A DNA stretch of 64,000 nucleotides from contig NZ_CP121473.1 in assembly GCF_033954455.1 (NCBI RefSeq), positions 3,272,501 through 3,336,500 on the forward strand, read 5' to 3'. This document shows positions 55,939-64,000 of the stretch, in pieces. A model generated the notes under the pieces. The model did not search any database and was not told where the DNA came from. It saw only the letters and a list, made by a program, of their open reading frames with translations. Position numbers and translations under genes: made by a program. Positions within the stretch are counted from its first letter, which is position 1. The number at the start of each line of letters is the position of its first letter. The stretch is from Thiorhodovibrio litoralis (GTDB taxonomy: Bacteria; Pseudomonadota; Gammaproteobacteria; Chromatiales; Chromatiaceae).

Positions 55939-57459
55939 ATGATCAGTGAGGACAATCCATCACAAGCGAAGAGCGCGGACAACCCGTCTGCCGCTGTGGC
56001 GACTCATGCCGCTCCATCCGACCCCGGCCTGTGCCTGGTATTTGGCGCGAGCGGCTACATTGGCAGCCATCTGGTGCCGCGCCTGCTCGCCGAGGGCATC
56101 CGGGTGCGGGCGAGCGCGCGCAATCAGGCCAGTCTGGCGGCACACTGCTGGCAACCGGTGGAGTTGGTCAGCGCCGATGCGCTCAAGCCATCAACGCTCC
56201 CCGCGGCACTCGCCGGCGTGCGCGTGGCCTATTATCTGGTTCATTCCATGAGCGCGGGGAAATCCTTCGGTCAGCTCGACCTGGAAGCGGCAAGCAATTT
56301 CGCCGAGGCCGCCGCCGATGCCGGCGTCGAGCGCATCATCTACCTGGGCGGTCTGGTGCCGGAAGATGCCTCCAGCGAGCACATCGTCTCGCGCCGCGAC
56401 ACCGGCGACATGCTGCGGCGTGGTTCGGTGCCGGTCACCGAGCTGCGCGCCGGCATCATCGTCGGCCCAGGCTCAGCCGCTTTCGAGGTGATGCGCGATC
56501 TGGTCTACCACCTGCCGGTCATGGTCACCCCGCGCTGGGTGCGGGCCAAGTCGCCGCCCGTCGCGCTTGAGAATCTGCTCACCTATCTGGTCGAGCTCTC
56601 GCGCCACCCCGACTCCGGCGGCCACATCTATGACGCCGCCGGCCCCGAGACCCTGACCTACCAGTCAATGATGCGCATCCTCGCCGAGGCCGGCGGCCGT
56701 CGCCCGCCGCTGATCATCCCGGTGCCGGTGCTCTCGCCCAAGCTATCGTCCTATTGGCTGCGGCTGATCACCGCGGTGCCGACCAACATCGCACGCGCGC
56801 TCATCGAGGGCCTGAAGCATGATTTCACCGCCGATGATGCCGCGCTGCGCCGTCTGATCCCGCAACGCCTGCTTAATTTCCGCGAGTCCGTCGACGCCGC
56901 CTTTGCCGCCGAGCGCGAACATCGCATTGTCACCCGCTGGGTGGAAGGAGCCTTTGCCGTGCGCAACCATCGTATCGACTATGCCTACTACGCCAAACGC
57001 GCCGGCGGCTCAGCCGAGACCAGCGCCTCGCCGGCCGCCGTCTGGCGCGTGGTCACCGCCATCGGCGGCGAGACCGGCTATTACTATCTCAACCCACTGT
57101 GGCAATTGCGCGAGCGGCTCGACTGGCTCGCCGGGGGTCCCGGCCATCGCGGCGGGCGGCGGCATCCAACAGAGCTGCGTGTCGGCGACCGCATCGACTC
57201 CTGGAAGGTGCTCGGCCTCGAGCCAGAACGCCGCCTGAGCCTCGCCTTCGGCATGAAAGCGCCCGGCGCCGGCATGCTGGAATTCGAGCTCGAGCCGCGC
57301 GCTGATGGCGGCACCAAGCTCAACCTCACCGCCTATTGGCACCCCGCCGGCGTCTGGGGGTTGTTGTATTGGTATGGTTTTGAGCCCGCGCACAAAATCA
57401 TCTTCAGCGGCACCGCACGCGAGATCTGCCGACACGCAGAAGCAAGCGATGGCCATTGA
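55939..57459 (+). CDS. NAD(P)-binding protein with DUF2867 (YbjT-like)
   Basis: 506 residues. An atypical short-chain dehydrogenase fold, with the nucleotide motif GASGYIGSHL at about 36-45 and YYLVHSMSAGKSFGQ later, is followed from about 350 by DUF2867 (a START/polyketide-cyclase-like fold). E. coli YbjT has the same plan. Reaction unknown; a membrane-near oxidoreductase or quinone-related role is often guessed. A Gly at YxxxK-type positions makes classical dehydrogenase activity uncertain. It stands alone. Confidence 0.85.
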   Translation: MISEDNPSQAKSADNPSAAVATHAAPSDPGLCLVFGASGYIGSHLVPRLLAEGIRVRASARNQASLAAHCWQPVELVSADALKPSTLPAALAGVRVAYYLVHSMSAGKSFGQLDLEAASNFAEAAADAGVERIIYLGGLVPEDASSEHIVSRRDTGDMLRRGSVPVTELRAGIIVGPGSAAFEVMRDLVYHLPVMVTPRWVRAKSPPVALENLLTYLVELSRHPDSGGHIYDAAGPETLTYQSMMRILAEAGGRRPPLIIPVPVLSPKLSSYWLRLITAVPTNIARALIEGLKHDFTADDAALRRLIPQRLLNFRESVDAAFAAEREHRIVTRWVEGAFAVRNHRIDYAYYAKRAGGSAETSASPAAVWRVVTAIGGETGYYYLNPLWQLRERLDWLAGGPGHRGGRRHPTELRVGDRIDSWKVLGLEPERRLSLAFGMKAPGAGMLEFELEPRADGGTKLNLTAYWHPAGVWGLLYWYGFEPAHKIIFSGTAREICRHAEASDGH

Positions 57460-57563
57460 GGTAATTGGCGTGCACCAGCATGCCCACTTCGCAGGTTAGA
57501 AAAGGTTTCTGGGCAAATGAATCCACCCCTGCGGGCCAAAAACCAAAACGGACAACTTCCCCC

Positions 57564-59399
57564 ATGCGCTTTCCCTACGGTCTAAGCAACTTTGCCACCC
57601 TGCGGTATGAGGGCTACTGGTACCAGGATCGCACCGATCGGATTCCGGCACTGGAAGCCGCCGGGCGACAGCTCGTCTTCCTGCGCCCGCGCCGCTTTGG
57701 CAAGAGCCTGCTGTTGTCGCTGCTGGAGCACTATTACGATCTGAACCGGGCCGATCAATTCGATGCGCTCTTCGGTTCGCTCGCCATTGGGCAAAACCCC
57801 ACCCAGCTGCACAATCAATACTTCGTGCTGCGATGGGATTTCTCCCTGGTAGCGGCGCATGGCGAACTAGGTGACATCGAAGCCTCGCTGCACCGCCACC
57901 TCAATGGGCGTCTTGCCCAGTTTGCGGCGGATTATCAGGCGCATTGGACGCGCACAATCGAAATCCACCCCGAGGACGCATTGGCCTCTTTGCAATCAGT
58001 GCTCGGCGCGGTGCGCGCGACCCCACACAAGCTCTACCTGCTGATCGACGAATACGACAACTTCGCCAACGAGATACTCACCGCCGGGCGGCCCGACAGC
58101 CAGGCGCGCTATGAGACCCTGCTGCAGGGCGAGGGGCTGATGAAAACCGTCTTCAAGCACATCAAGGCCGCTGCCGGGGGCCAGGGGCTGGATCGGGTTT
58201 TTATCGTTGGCGTTTCCCCTGTCGTGCTGAGCGATATGACCAGCGGCTATAACGTCGGCGAGGATCTGTTTCTGCTGCCCCAGTTCAATGATCTGTGCGG
58301 CTTCAACGAGCAGGAGGTCGCCGCCGTCTTGCATCAGCTCGCCGCCGAAGGCGGAGACTGGTCGGCCGAGCAGGCGCTGGCCACCATGCGCACTTTCTAT
58401 AACGGCTATCGCTTCACTGAAGAGGCCGGGGACAGTCTCTACAACCCGACCTTGAGTCTGTATTTCTTCAAGGCACTCGCCACTCAAGGCAAGTACCCAC
58501 GGCAATTGCTCGATGAAAACATGGCGATGGATCGCAACAAGCTGGCCTATATCGCCGCCCTACCCCATGGCGAGGACCTGCTGATCGAGGCCCTGAGCGG
58601 CGATGACCGGGTGCTGGTGCCCGAGCTGGTGCAGCGTTTCGGCGTCGCCGATGTGCTGGCGGCGGTGAAGGATCAGCCATTCATGGCATCCTTGCTGTAT
58701 TTCTTCGGCATTCTCACCCTGGCGGGTTTGAATTCCTTCAATGAGTGCCAGCTGCGTATTCCCAATCTGGTGGCGCGTGGGCTCTATGTCGAACGCTTGC
58801 GCGAACGCTGGCTGCCGCCCAATGCGCGCGCCTCGGAGTTGCCAAGCGCGGTGCGCGCCCTCGGTCAGCAGGCAGATCCCACCGCGCTGTGCGACCTGAT
58901 CGAGCACCAGTATTTCGCCGTGCTGTCCAACCGCGATTATCGCTGGAGCAATGAGCTGCTGGTGAAATTCGCCTTTCTAACCCTGCTCTTCGACAACCGC
59001 CTCTATATGGCGGTGTCAGAGCTCGAAACCGGGCGCGGCTATGTCGATCTGGCACTGATCGTGCGCCCGGATATGCGCCGCTTCCAGGCGCGCGACCTGT
59101 TGCTGGAATTCAAATACCTGAGCTTGAAAGCGCTGGGCCTGAGCGGCGCACAGGTGCGGGCGCAACCGCGCGAGGCGCTGATGCAATACCCGGCGGTCGC
59201 CGACAAGCTTGACGAGGCCGAGGCCCAGGCGCGCGACTACGGCGGCACGCTGATCACGCGTCATGGCCTCGCCGATCTGCGCGCCTTCGCGGTGGTGGCG
59301 CTGGGGGTGGAGCGTTTGGTGTGGCGCGTGTTGGATGACGCAGCAATGGGAAAAAAACCCACTTCAGGAGAGCATCATGGCACAGCTGATACAAGGTGA
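57564..59399 (+). CDS. AAA-ATPase-like protein with PD-(D/E)XK nuclease-like end
   Basis: 611 residues. RPRRFGKSLLLS at 41-52 is the nucleotide loop of the AAA-ATPase_like family and LLIDEYDNF near 157-165 its acidic motif. The C-terminal 140 residues have YVDLAL and LLLEFKY (D...ExK), the nuclease-like fold that goes with this family. I start it at the ATG before RFPYGLSNF, which is where the family begins; the frame is open further up. Function unknown; such genes are numerous in some genomes and cluster with accessory DNA. It overlaps the next small gene by 23 bases. Confidence 0.88.
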   Translation: MRFPYGLSNFATLRYEGYWYQDRTDRIPALEAAGRQLVFLRPRRFGKSLLLSLLEHYYDLNRADQFDALFGSLAIGQNPTQLHNQYFVLRWDFSLVAAHGELGDIEASLHRHLNGRLAQFAADYQAHWTRTIEIHPEDALASLQSVLGAVRATPHKLYLLIDEYDNFANEILTAGRPDSQARYETLLQGEGLMKTVFKHIKAAAGGQGLDRVFIVGVSPVVLSDMTSGYNVGEDLFLLPQFNDLCGFNEQEVAAVLHQLAAEGGDWSAEQALATMRTFYNGYRFTEEAGDSLYNPTLSLYFFKALATQGKYPRQLLDENMAMDRNKLAYIAALPHGEDLLIEALSGDDRVLVPELVQRFGVADVLAAVKDQPFMASLLYFFGILTLAGLNSFNECQLRIPNLVARGLYVERLRERWLPPNARASELPSAVRALGQQADPTALCDLIEHQYFAVLSNRDYRWSNELLVKFAFLTLLFDNRLYMAVSELETGRGYVDLALIVRPDMRRFQARDLLLEFKYLSLKALGLSGAQVRAQPREALMQYPAVADKLDEAEAQARDYGGTLITRHGLADLRAFAVVALGVERLVWRVLDDAAMGKKPTSGEHHGTADTR

Positions 59400-59793
59400 C
59401 CTCGCGGTCAAAACGCCAGCTGAGTTTGAATACCATGGGTTAAGCGGCACGCCTTACTGTGTGATCTATTGCAATCGCGGATTGAAAAAAGACCGCTTGT
59501 ACCTGCTCGATACGCGCGAGAAATTGTACTACCCAATTGCTGAGTGGGATGACGGCGACAGCGCGGCCTTTCAAAAATGGTATGACTATCTGCTTGGAAT
59601 CAATAACAAGATTGGCGCGGAAAGGGGTCGCATCAGGGAAGCCGGTGCATCCTGGTCGGATTTGGACAAAGTCGAGCACATCGTCAAGGACGAGGACAAG
59701 ATGATCAAGGATCTGAAAGACGACGATTGGTCCTGGCTACCGCCTTCCCTGCGCGACGGCGACAAAAATCCCGGGCCGGCGCGGCCATCTTGA
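59377..59793 (+). CDS. small acidic protein coupled to the AAA/nuclease-like gene
   Basis: 138 residues from the ATG with AGGAGA about six bases upstream, inside the end of the preceding gene. It is rich in Asp, Lys and Trp (WDDGDSAAFQKWYDYL; DDDWSWLPPSL) and has no membrane segment. I do not recognise it. The good ribosome site and overlap argue it is real and translated with its neighbour. Confidence 0.65.
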   Translation: MAQLIQGDLAVKTPAEFEYHGLSGTPYCVIYCNRGLKKDRLYLLDTREKLYYPIAEWDDGDSAAFQKWYDYLLGINNKIGAERGRIREAGASWSDLDKVEHIVKDEDKMIKDLKDDDWSWLPPSLRDGDKNPGPARPS

Positions 59794-59989
59794 GCGCGAC
59801 AGAACCAGAGCAACCCCATCGGCAACCACGCTCATCTTCAGAGGCACCACAGGGGAGATCGGCCGCATGCCCGAGAAGAAAGACCAGCAACCCGCTTCCC
59901 CTCCCGGGAGCTAGCCAGATATCCGTTATGATTTCAGGTTGCACCGTTCGGTGCAGATCGAACAGGCATGATGCGGTGATAGGCACAAA

Positions 59990-60016
59990 AAACCCCGGAC
60001 TTTCGGTCCAGGGTTT
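59990..60016 (-). terminator. intrinsic terminator for the VPLPA-CTERM gene
   Basis: Read on the minus strand, an 11-position stem (AAACCC-T-GGAC with GTCC-G-GGGTTT, one mismatch) with a five-base loop is followed by a run of six T. It lies about 175 bases after the stop of the gene at 60191-60775. The remaining bases between 59794 and 60190 hold a short perfect palindrome (GCACCG-TT-CGGTGC region at 59941) and no gene. Confidence 0.6.
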
Positions 60017-60190
60017 GTGCACATATCCGCTTTTGGGTGCCGATCAGTTTTCAAAATCAATTAAGCCTGGTTTTCTTCCTTTTCTTAAAAGAAACAGACC
60101 CAGAATCTTTTTCTGGAAATTGACCGAAACTGGCACCTTGTTTCTACTGGGTTTAATCAGATACGCCTGAAACAAACCGAACCCAGACTC

Positions 60191-60775
60191 TTAAATCTTC
60201 TTGGAAACTTTTTTGCTACGGGCACCAAACCCCACCAACCCAAGAAGCGCTGAACCGAAGAGCCATGCCGCGGCGGGAATAGGAACAGAAGATATGTCAT
60301 TGGTTCCCCACAGGCTTGCGTGGGACAGAGAACCTCTAGGCCAATCGAATGTCCCAGACGTCTTTCCCTGCATCAAAAGAATCCCTTCGTAATTTCCGAA
60401 GTTACCATTTCCGCCTTTGAATGTCACCATTACAGCGGAGTACTCATTCCAGATGTTCTTACCTTCAGGGGTTATGATATTCCAGTCGCCGGAATCCTCT
60501 TTTACGTTAGCAGTGATCTCAAAGACCGAGCTGTTTTCGTCGGTTTTATCGAGCAACTCCCAACTTCCACCGTTAGCTAAGAAAGGCTGAGAATCTTCCG
60601 ACAGAACACCTTGGTTCCCAGTGTCATTGTTGAAGTTGTCGCTCTTAAAACAGTCGCTGCCACCTTCGTACGTACCGACGCACGTTGCGCTCATCGCATC
60701 CATAGAAACGGCAGCCCCCGATAAGAGTGCGACCGGAAGAGCTAGACTACGTCCGACTCGTGTCAATATTTTCAT
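60191..60775 (-). CDS. VPLPA-CTERM sorted surface protein
   Basis: 194 residues. It has an N-terminal signal peptide (about 1-30), an Asn/Asp/Gly-rich mature domain of likely beta structure with two Cys near its start, and the C-terminal sorting signal VPIPAAAWLFGSALLGLVGF followed by a basic end. This is the VPLPA form of PEP-CTERM, so an exosortase should cut and anchor it, often linked to exopolysaccharide. No exosortase or polysaccharide gene is in the window. Its DNA is clearly less GC-rich than its neighbours, which suggests transfer. Start: ATG with GGGAG ten bases upstream. Confidence 0.85.
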   Translation of the reverse strand: MKILTRVGRSLALPVALLSGAAVSMDAMSATCVGTYEGGSDCFKSDNFNNDTGNQGVLSEDSQPFLANGGSWELLDKTDENSSVFEITANVKEDSGDWNIITPEGKNIWNEYSAVMVTFKGGNGNFGNYEGILLMQGKTSGTFDWPRGSLSHASLWGTNDISSVPIPAAAWLFGSALLGLVGFGARSKKVSKKI

Positions 60776-61414
60776 AATTATGGCACTCCCGTCTTGCGAA
60801 ACTGGGATTTGTGATTATGCGTATTCAGTGATCGAATTTGCTGTTTGAGGCAAGGTTCTTTTTCAGTGTTCCCCCCCTTCGACGAGGCACTACTGCGATA
60901 ATTAACAGATTGTAACCCGAGGGGGACATTGTGGGACGCCCCGACAAGCGGCTAAAATCCCTAACAAGCTGAGTTTAGCTCCTCCCAACCCGAGCGTCAA
61001 GCTTGGTTTTCAGCAATTCCCCTGTTTCCCATTCGGTCGCACGCCCGCCGTTTGAGCGAGTGTTGCGAAACGCCGGGGCGGAGGGCAACCTCGGGGGTGA
61101 GCCATGATGGTGCAAGCTGGCTGTTGGATGTACCCTGAAAATCATCACGCGAGCGCTCGGTCACAGCGTTCCTCTAGGAGGTATCCCAGGCCAGAGCGAG
61201 CTTGGGCGGATCGAAGATGTAGCGATCCAGCGCCTCCCAGCTTCGGATCAGGCAGATATCCAAGCCTTATCTTTGGGCAAGCCATTATTTAAAGGCCGAA
61301 TATATCCGCTGCCCGAATTGGCGCTGTGACCTGATTCGTTCGCTCGCCTGGCGGCGGGCATAGTCGCCTAGGGCCGCATCAATGGGTGGGCTCCCATAGT
61401 TATAGCACCTCGAC
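60776..61414. other. 639-base stretch without a convincing gene
   Basis: No complete gene is visible. The left 100 bases should hold the promoter of the VPLPA-CTERM gene. On the minus strand two short open pieces look protein-like: one ending near 61171 (LIRSWEALDRYIFDPPKLAL) and one ending near 61290 (IDAALGDYARRQASERIRSQ). Neither has a start or is recognised; they may be remains of a lost mobile or accessory gene. Confidence 0.4.
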
Positions 61415-62641
61415 CTAAAGGGCAGCCAGCAGCGAAGGGGTCGGCCAGGCGTCGGCGGGCAGGCCGCGACTGAGTTGCTCGGCGCGCACGGCGGCGCGGG
61501 TTTTGGCGCCGAGAATGCCGTCGATCTTGCCGACGTCGTGGCCGAGGTTTGTGAGCTTTCGTTGCAATTGCTTCATCTGCTCACCTGACAGGCCGGGGTC
61601 GGGCTTGCGCGGGTTGACCTTGTCGGCTCCGGCCAGGCGGGTGGCGAAGTAAGCAGCGGTGGTGGCGTAGACCAGGGACTGGTTCCATTCCAGAAACACA
61701 TCCATGTTCGGGTAGGCCAGGAAAGCCGGGCCGTGGCGGCCCATGGGCAGCAGCAGGGCGGCGGGCAACTCGGGTCTGGCATAGCCATCATCGAGCAGCG
61801 GGGAGCCGTTGGCGGCGCGCACGCCGAGTTCGACCCAGCGGGAGCGCGGCAAGCGGCTGTAGAGGCCAACCTCGGCCCAGGGTAGTTGCTCGGGGATTTG
61901 CACTTCTTCCAGCCAGGGCTCGCCGGCGTGCCAGCCGAGGTCTTGCAACAGACGGGCGGCGGTTAGGATCACATCGGCCTTGGTGGCGCGCAGATCGACG
62001 CGCCCATCGCCGTTGCCGTCGGTGCCGAGGCGCAGATAGTCGGACGGCAACAGCTGAATCTGGCCAATCTCCCCGGCCCAGGCGCCTTTGAAGTCACCCG
62101 GCGCGAGATCGCCGTGGTCCAGCAGCGCCAGCGCCGCCAGCAGCTGCTCGCGAAATAAATCCGACCGGCGGCAGTCGTGCGCCAGGGTCGCCAGGGCGCG
62201 CAGGGTGTCGAAATCGCCAAGCACCTGGCCGTAGTCGGTTTCAAGCCCCCAGAATGCCGTAATGACCGGCCCCGGAACCCCGTAGCGCTGCTCGGCCAGC
62301 GCAAAGGTGCTGGCCCAGTCGCGCAGATGCTCGCGCCCCAGGCGCAGGCGATAGGCGTTGACCATGCGCCCGGCGAAGGTGAGCCAATCCTGGCTGAAGA
62401 CGGCCTGGGAGCGGTCATGCGCCAGCACCTTGGAATCAGGCGACAGGCGCGCAAGCCGCGCGATGGCCTGCTCACTGCGGCCCTGCGCGCGCGCCTCGGC
62501 GACGACGCCCTGGCGCCACTCAGCGAAAGGCCCGCCGCAGTCATCCTGCGCTATCACAGGTGCTGTTGGGAGCAAAAGCGATAACAAGAGCGCACGCCAA
62601 CCGATCGCGGATCTGGACGAAGGAGGCATCAAAACAGTCAT
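61415..62641 (-). CDS. lytic murein transglycosylase (MltB family)
   Basis: 408 residues. Signal peptide (about 12-31), catalytic domain with the active Glu in TAFWGLETDYG, DF-rich GEIGQIQLLPSDYLR and GNGDGRVDLR segments typical of MltB/SltB-type enzymes, and a C-terminal peptidoglycan-binding domain (MKQLQRKLTNLGHDVGKIDG). Cleaves glycan strands with 1,6-anhydro product in the periplasm. No lipobox, so probably soluble. GGAG lies seven bases before the ATG. Confidence 0.92.
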   Translation of the reverse strand: MTVLMPPSSRSAIGWRALLLSLLLPTAPVIAQDDCGGPFAEWRQGVVAEARAQGRSEQAIARLARLSPDSKVLAHDRSQAVFSQDWLTFAGRMVNAYRLRLGREHLRDWASTFALAEQRYGVPGPVITAFWGLETDYGQVLGDFDTLRALATLAHDCRRSDLFREQLLAALALLDHGDLAPGDFKGAWAGEIGQIQLLPSDYLRLGTDGNGDGRVDLRATKADVILTAARLLQDLGWHAGEPWLEEVQIPEQLPWAEVGLYSRLPRSRWVELGVRAANGSPLLDDGYARPELPAALLLPMGRHGPAFLAYPNMDVFLEWNQSLVYATTAAYFATRLAGADKVNPRKPDPGLSGEQMKQLQRKLTNLGHDVGKIDGILGAKTRAAVRAEQLSRGLPADAWPTPSLLAAL

Positions 62642-62733
62642 CAGGTTTCTCCGGCATATCGACTTTTCCGGTTATCTCGCATCCGGGTCAAATCGTTGTT
62701 GGCTTGATCGTGTTCGGTTTGATCGCGCTTGGT

Positions 62734-63405
62734 CTAATCGGGGTTTGGTGCGGCGCGCACAGGCCCGTCGCGATAGAAACCGACCTCGGCGACGCAGAGC
62801 TCGGCGGTCATCTCGCGACCGATGGCAACCAGACCAAGCCGCTTGAGCCGCGCTGGGTCGAGCGGCTGGTCGATGCGGTGAGGCACAAAGTCCGCGAACG
62901 GCAGTTTCAGCGCGACCCAATCAGCCGTGCTCGAAAATCCGGCACGATAGGATTGCCAGGGCAGCCGGGTCGCTGTGGTTTTCAGATGCAGGCTGTAGTC
63001 CGCCCCGTTGCCGCGCTGGATCAGCCAGACGCCGGTGTAACCGCTGGCATCGAGCGGCCCATCGGCGCTCAGATCGAGATTGATCTGCGCAAAACCGCCG
63101 TTGTTCTCAAGACTGACGTCGCCTTCCAGGCAGATCACGTTGAGATCAGCACTTTGCAGCCGGCGCAAACTAGCCGTCGAGACCCCGCCCATGACCTGAT
63201 CGCTGACCGCGCGCCATGGAGTTCCGAGCTTGGACGCGCCAGGATTGCTGAAATCGTCGATCAGCCACAGCGTTTCTGGTCGTTGTCCCGATCCGCCCGA
63301 GACCTGCGCGTCTGTAAAATGATCATTCGCCATACCAATCTCCGGCGCTGAGAAGGTTACAATGAGCCCCATTCCGATGCCGAGTATGATCCGCTTTTCA
63401 ACCAT
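62734..63405 (-). CDS. CIA30-family exported protein
   Basis: 223 residues from the ATG at 63405, supported by GGAG nine bases upstream and by a signal peptide (IILGIGMGLIVTFS) that follows. The mature part has the CIA30 (NDUFAF1-like) beta fold: DFSNPGASKLGTPWRAVSDQ, MGGVSTASLR and the late SSTADWVALKLPFADFVPHR. In bacteria this family's role is unclear; the mitochondrial relative helps assemble complex I. Its start codon interlocks with that of the divergent neighbour (CATG). Confidence 0.85.
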   Translation of the reverse strand: MVEKRIILGIGMGLIVTFSAPEIGMANDHFTDAQVSGGSGQRPETLWLIDDFSNPGASKLGTPWRAVSDQVMGGVSTASLRRLQSADLNVICLEGDVSLENNGGFAQINLDLSADGPLDASGYTGVWLIQRGNGADYSLHLKTTATRLPWQSYRAGFSSTADWVALKLPFADFVPHRIDQPLDPARLKRLGLVAIGREMTAELCVAEVGFYRDGPVRAAPNPD

Positions 63406-63931
63406 GCCTGAAAACTCCGACCCTTCATCCTTACTCAGCCGCCTCAGCCGCCTCAGCCTCATGGGCAGCCGTGGCGAGCATCTGGTGGCGATTCAATTCG
63501 CGCTGATTCTGATCTTCGCGATCATGCCAGCCTGGCACCCGGGCGTCGACAGCGCGGCGCTCGCGGCCGTGCGTCCCTGGCTGCTCCCACTGGTGATTCC
63601 GGCGGCCCTGGTGGCCATTGCCTTTGCCGGTTTCGGCTCCCTGCATATCCGCGAATATCTCACGCCCCTGCCCTACCCGGTCGATCACAGCCAGCTGGTG
63701 CAGACGGGAGTTTATGGCATCGTGCGTCATCCGTTGTATGCGAGCCAGCTCTTTGCGGCCTTTGCCTGGACGCTCTACAATCTGAGCCTCACGCATCTGT
63801 TGGTGCTGGTGCTAGGCTTTGCCTTTTTCGACCACAAAGCCAACAAGGAAGAAGCCTGGCTGACCGAACGCCACCCGGATTATCCGGACTATGCCCGGCG
63901 GGTGCGCAAGTTCATCCCCTGGGTCTATTGA
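63404..63931 (+). CDS. isoprenylcysteine carboxyl methyltransferase-like membrane protein
   Basis: 175 residues from ATG 63404; ATG 63461 is an alternative that starts just before the first membrane helix. Four hydrophobic segments, and the family's C-terminal signature: TGVYGIVRHPLYASQL and KANKEEAWLTERH with PDYPDYARRVRKFIPWVY. Such proteins methylate carboxyl groups of lipid-like or unknown acceptors. The 69 bases after its stop to the window end hold nothing clear. Confidence 0.8.
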   Translation: MPENSDPSSLLSRLSRLSLMGSRGEHLVAIQFALILIFAIMPAWHPGVDSAALAAVRPWLLPLVIPAALVAIAFAGFGSLHIREYLTPLPYPVDHSQLVQTGVYGIVRHPLYASQLFAAFAWTLYNLSLTHLLVLVLGFAFFDHKANKEEAWLTERHPDYPDYARRVRKFIPWVY

Positions 63932-64000
63932 GACCGACCATCCCCGTCTCGCATCGCCATCGCTGGCAAGGGCGCGCCGCCTGCTCTCCAGCCCCAACAT

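Noticed and set aside
63812-64000. 62-codon minus-strand frame at the window end
   Set aside because: Antisense to the ICMT-like gene, with no recognisable domain.

Overview
The window is 64 kb of GC-rich bacterial DNA with proteobacterial gene content. The order leuS-lptE-holA-proA-nadD, with a YbeL-type zinc-ribbon gene divergent from leuS, points to a gammaproteobacterium. A purple-sulfur-type (Chromatiaceae-like) host is a guess from overall gene flavour only; no photosynthesis, sulfur-oxidation, rRNA or tRNA gene is visible. The left half (1-30.4 kb) is mostly housekeeping and metabolism, nearly all on the minus strand: the end of a beta-helix protein; a TetR-controlled RND efflux pair; the leuS-to-nadD operon; a two-sensor-domain diguanylate cyclase; a glycerol operon (glpK-glpD-glpF plus a GlpV-like binding protein without its ABC transporter); an unassigned P-loop ATPase; a TRAP transporter (dctP-dctQ-dctM); and a large LplT/PlsC/acyl-ACP-synthetase fusion.

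The centre (30.7-52.5 kb) is a phage-defence island built round a BREX system on the plus strand: brxE-brxA-brxB-brxC, then pglX, then pglZ-brxL. It resembles type 1 BREX (BrxL present) but starts with BrxE, a gene better known from type 6. BrxL lacks a recognisable Lon-type protease end and carries a MIT_C-like C-terminal domain instead. The central third of pglX, just after the NPPF methylase motif, is strikingly AT-rich, so its DNA-recognition part looks exchanged. The operon is interrupted twice: a DUF433/DUF5615 toxin-antitoxin-like pair lies between brxC and pglX, and about 6.7 kb lies between pglX and pglZ. That second insert holds a run of antitoxin-like genes and fragments on the plus strand, then minus-strand cargo: a VWA/metallopeptidase protein, a DUF4143 ATPase and a Fic protein, with the remains of an HNH nuclease on the plus strand.

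The right part (52.8-64 kb) mixes small secreted proteins, a NUDIX hydrolase, a PIN/RHH toxin-antitoxin pair, a YbjT-like NAD-binding protein, an AAA/PD-(D/E)XK protein with a small partner, a VPLPA-CTERM surface protein, a lytic transglycosylase, a CIA30 protein and an ICMT-like membrane methyltransferase cut close to the window end.

A recurrent oddity is short tandem repeats (12-18 bp units, 2-5 copies) at or next to gene ends or starts, found at seven places in the window. No CRISPR array, complete insertion sequence, rRNA or tRNA gene was seen. All functional calls come from reading the sequence; no database search was run.
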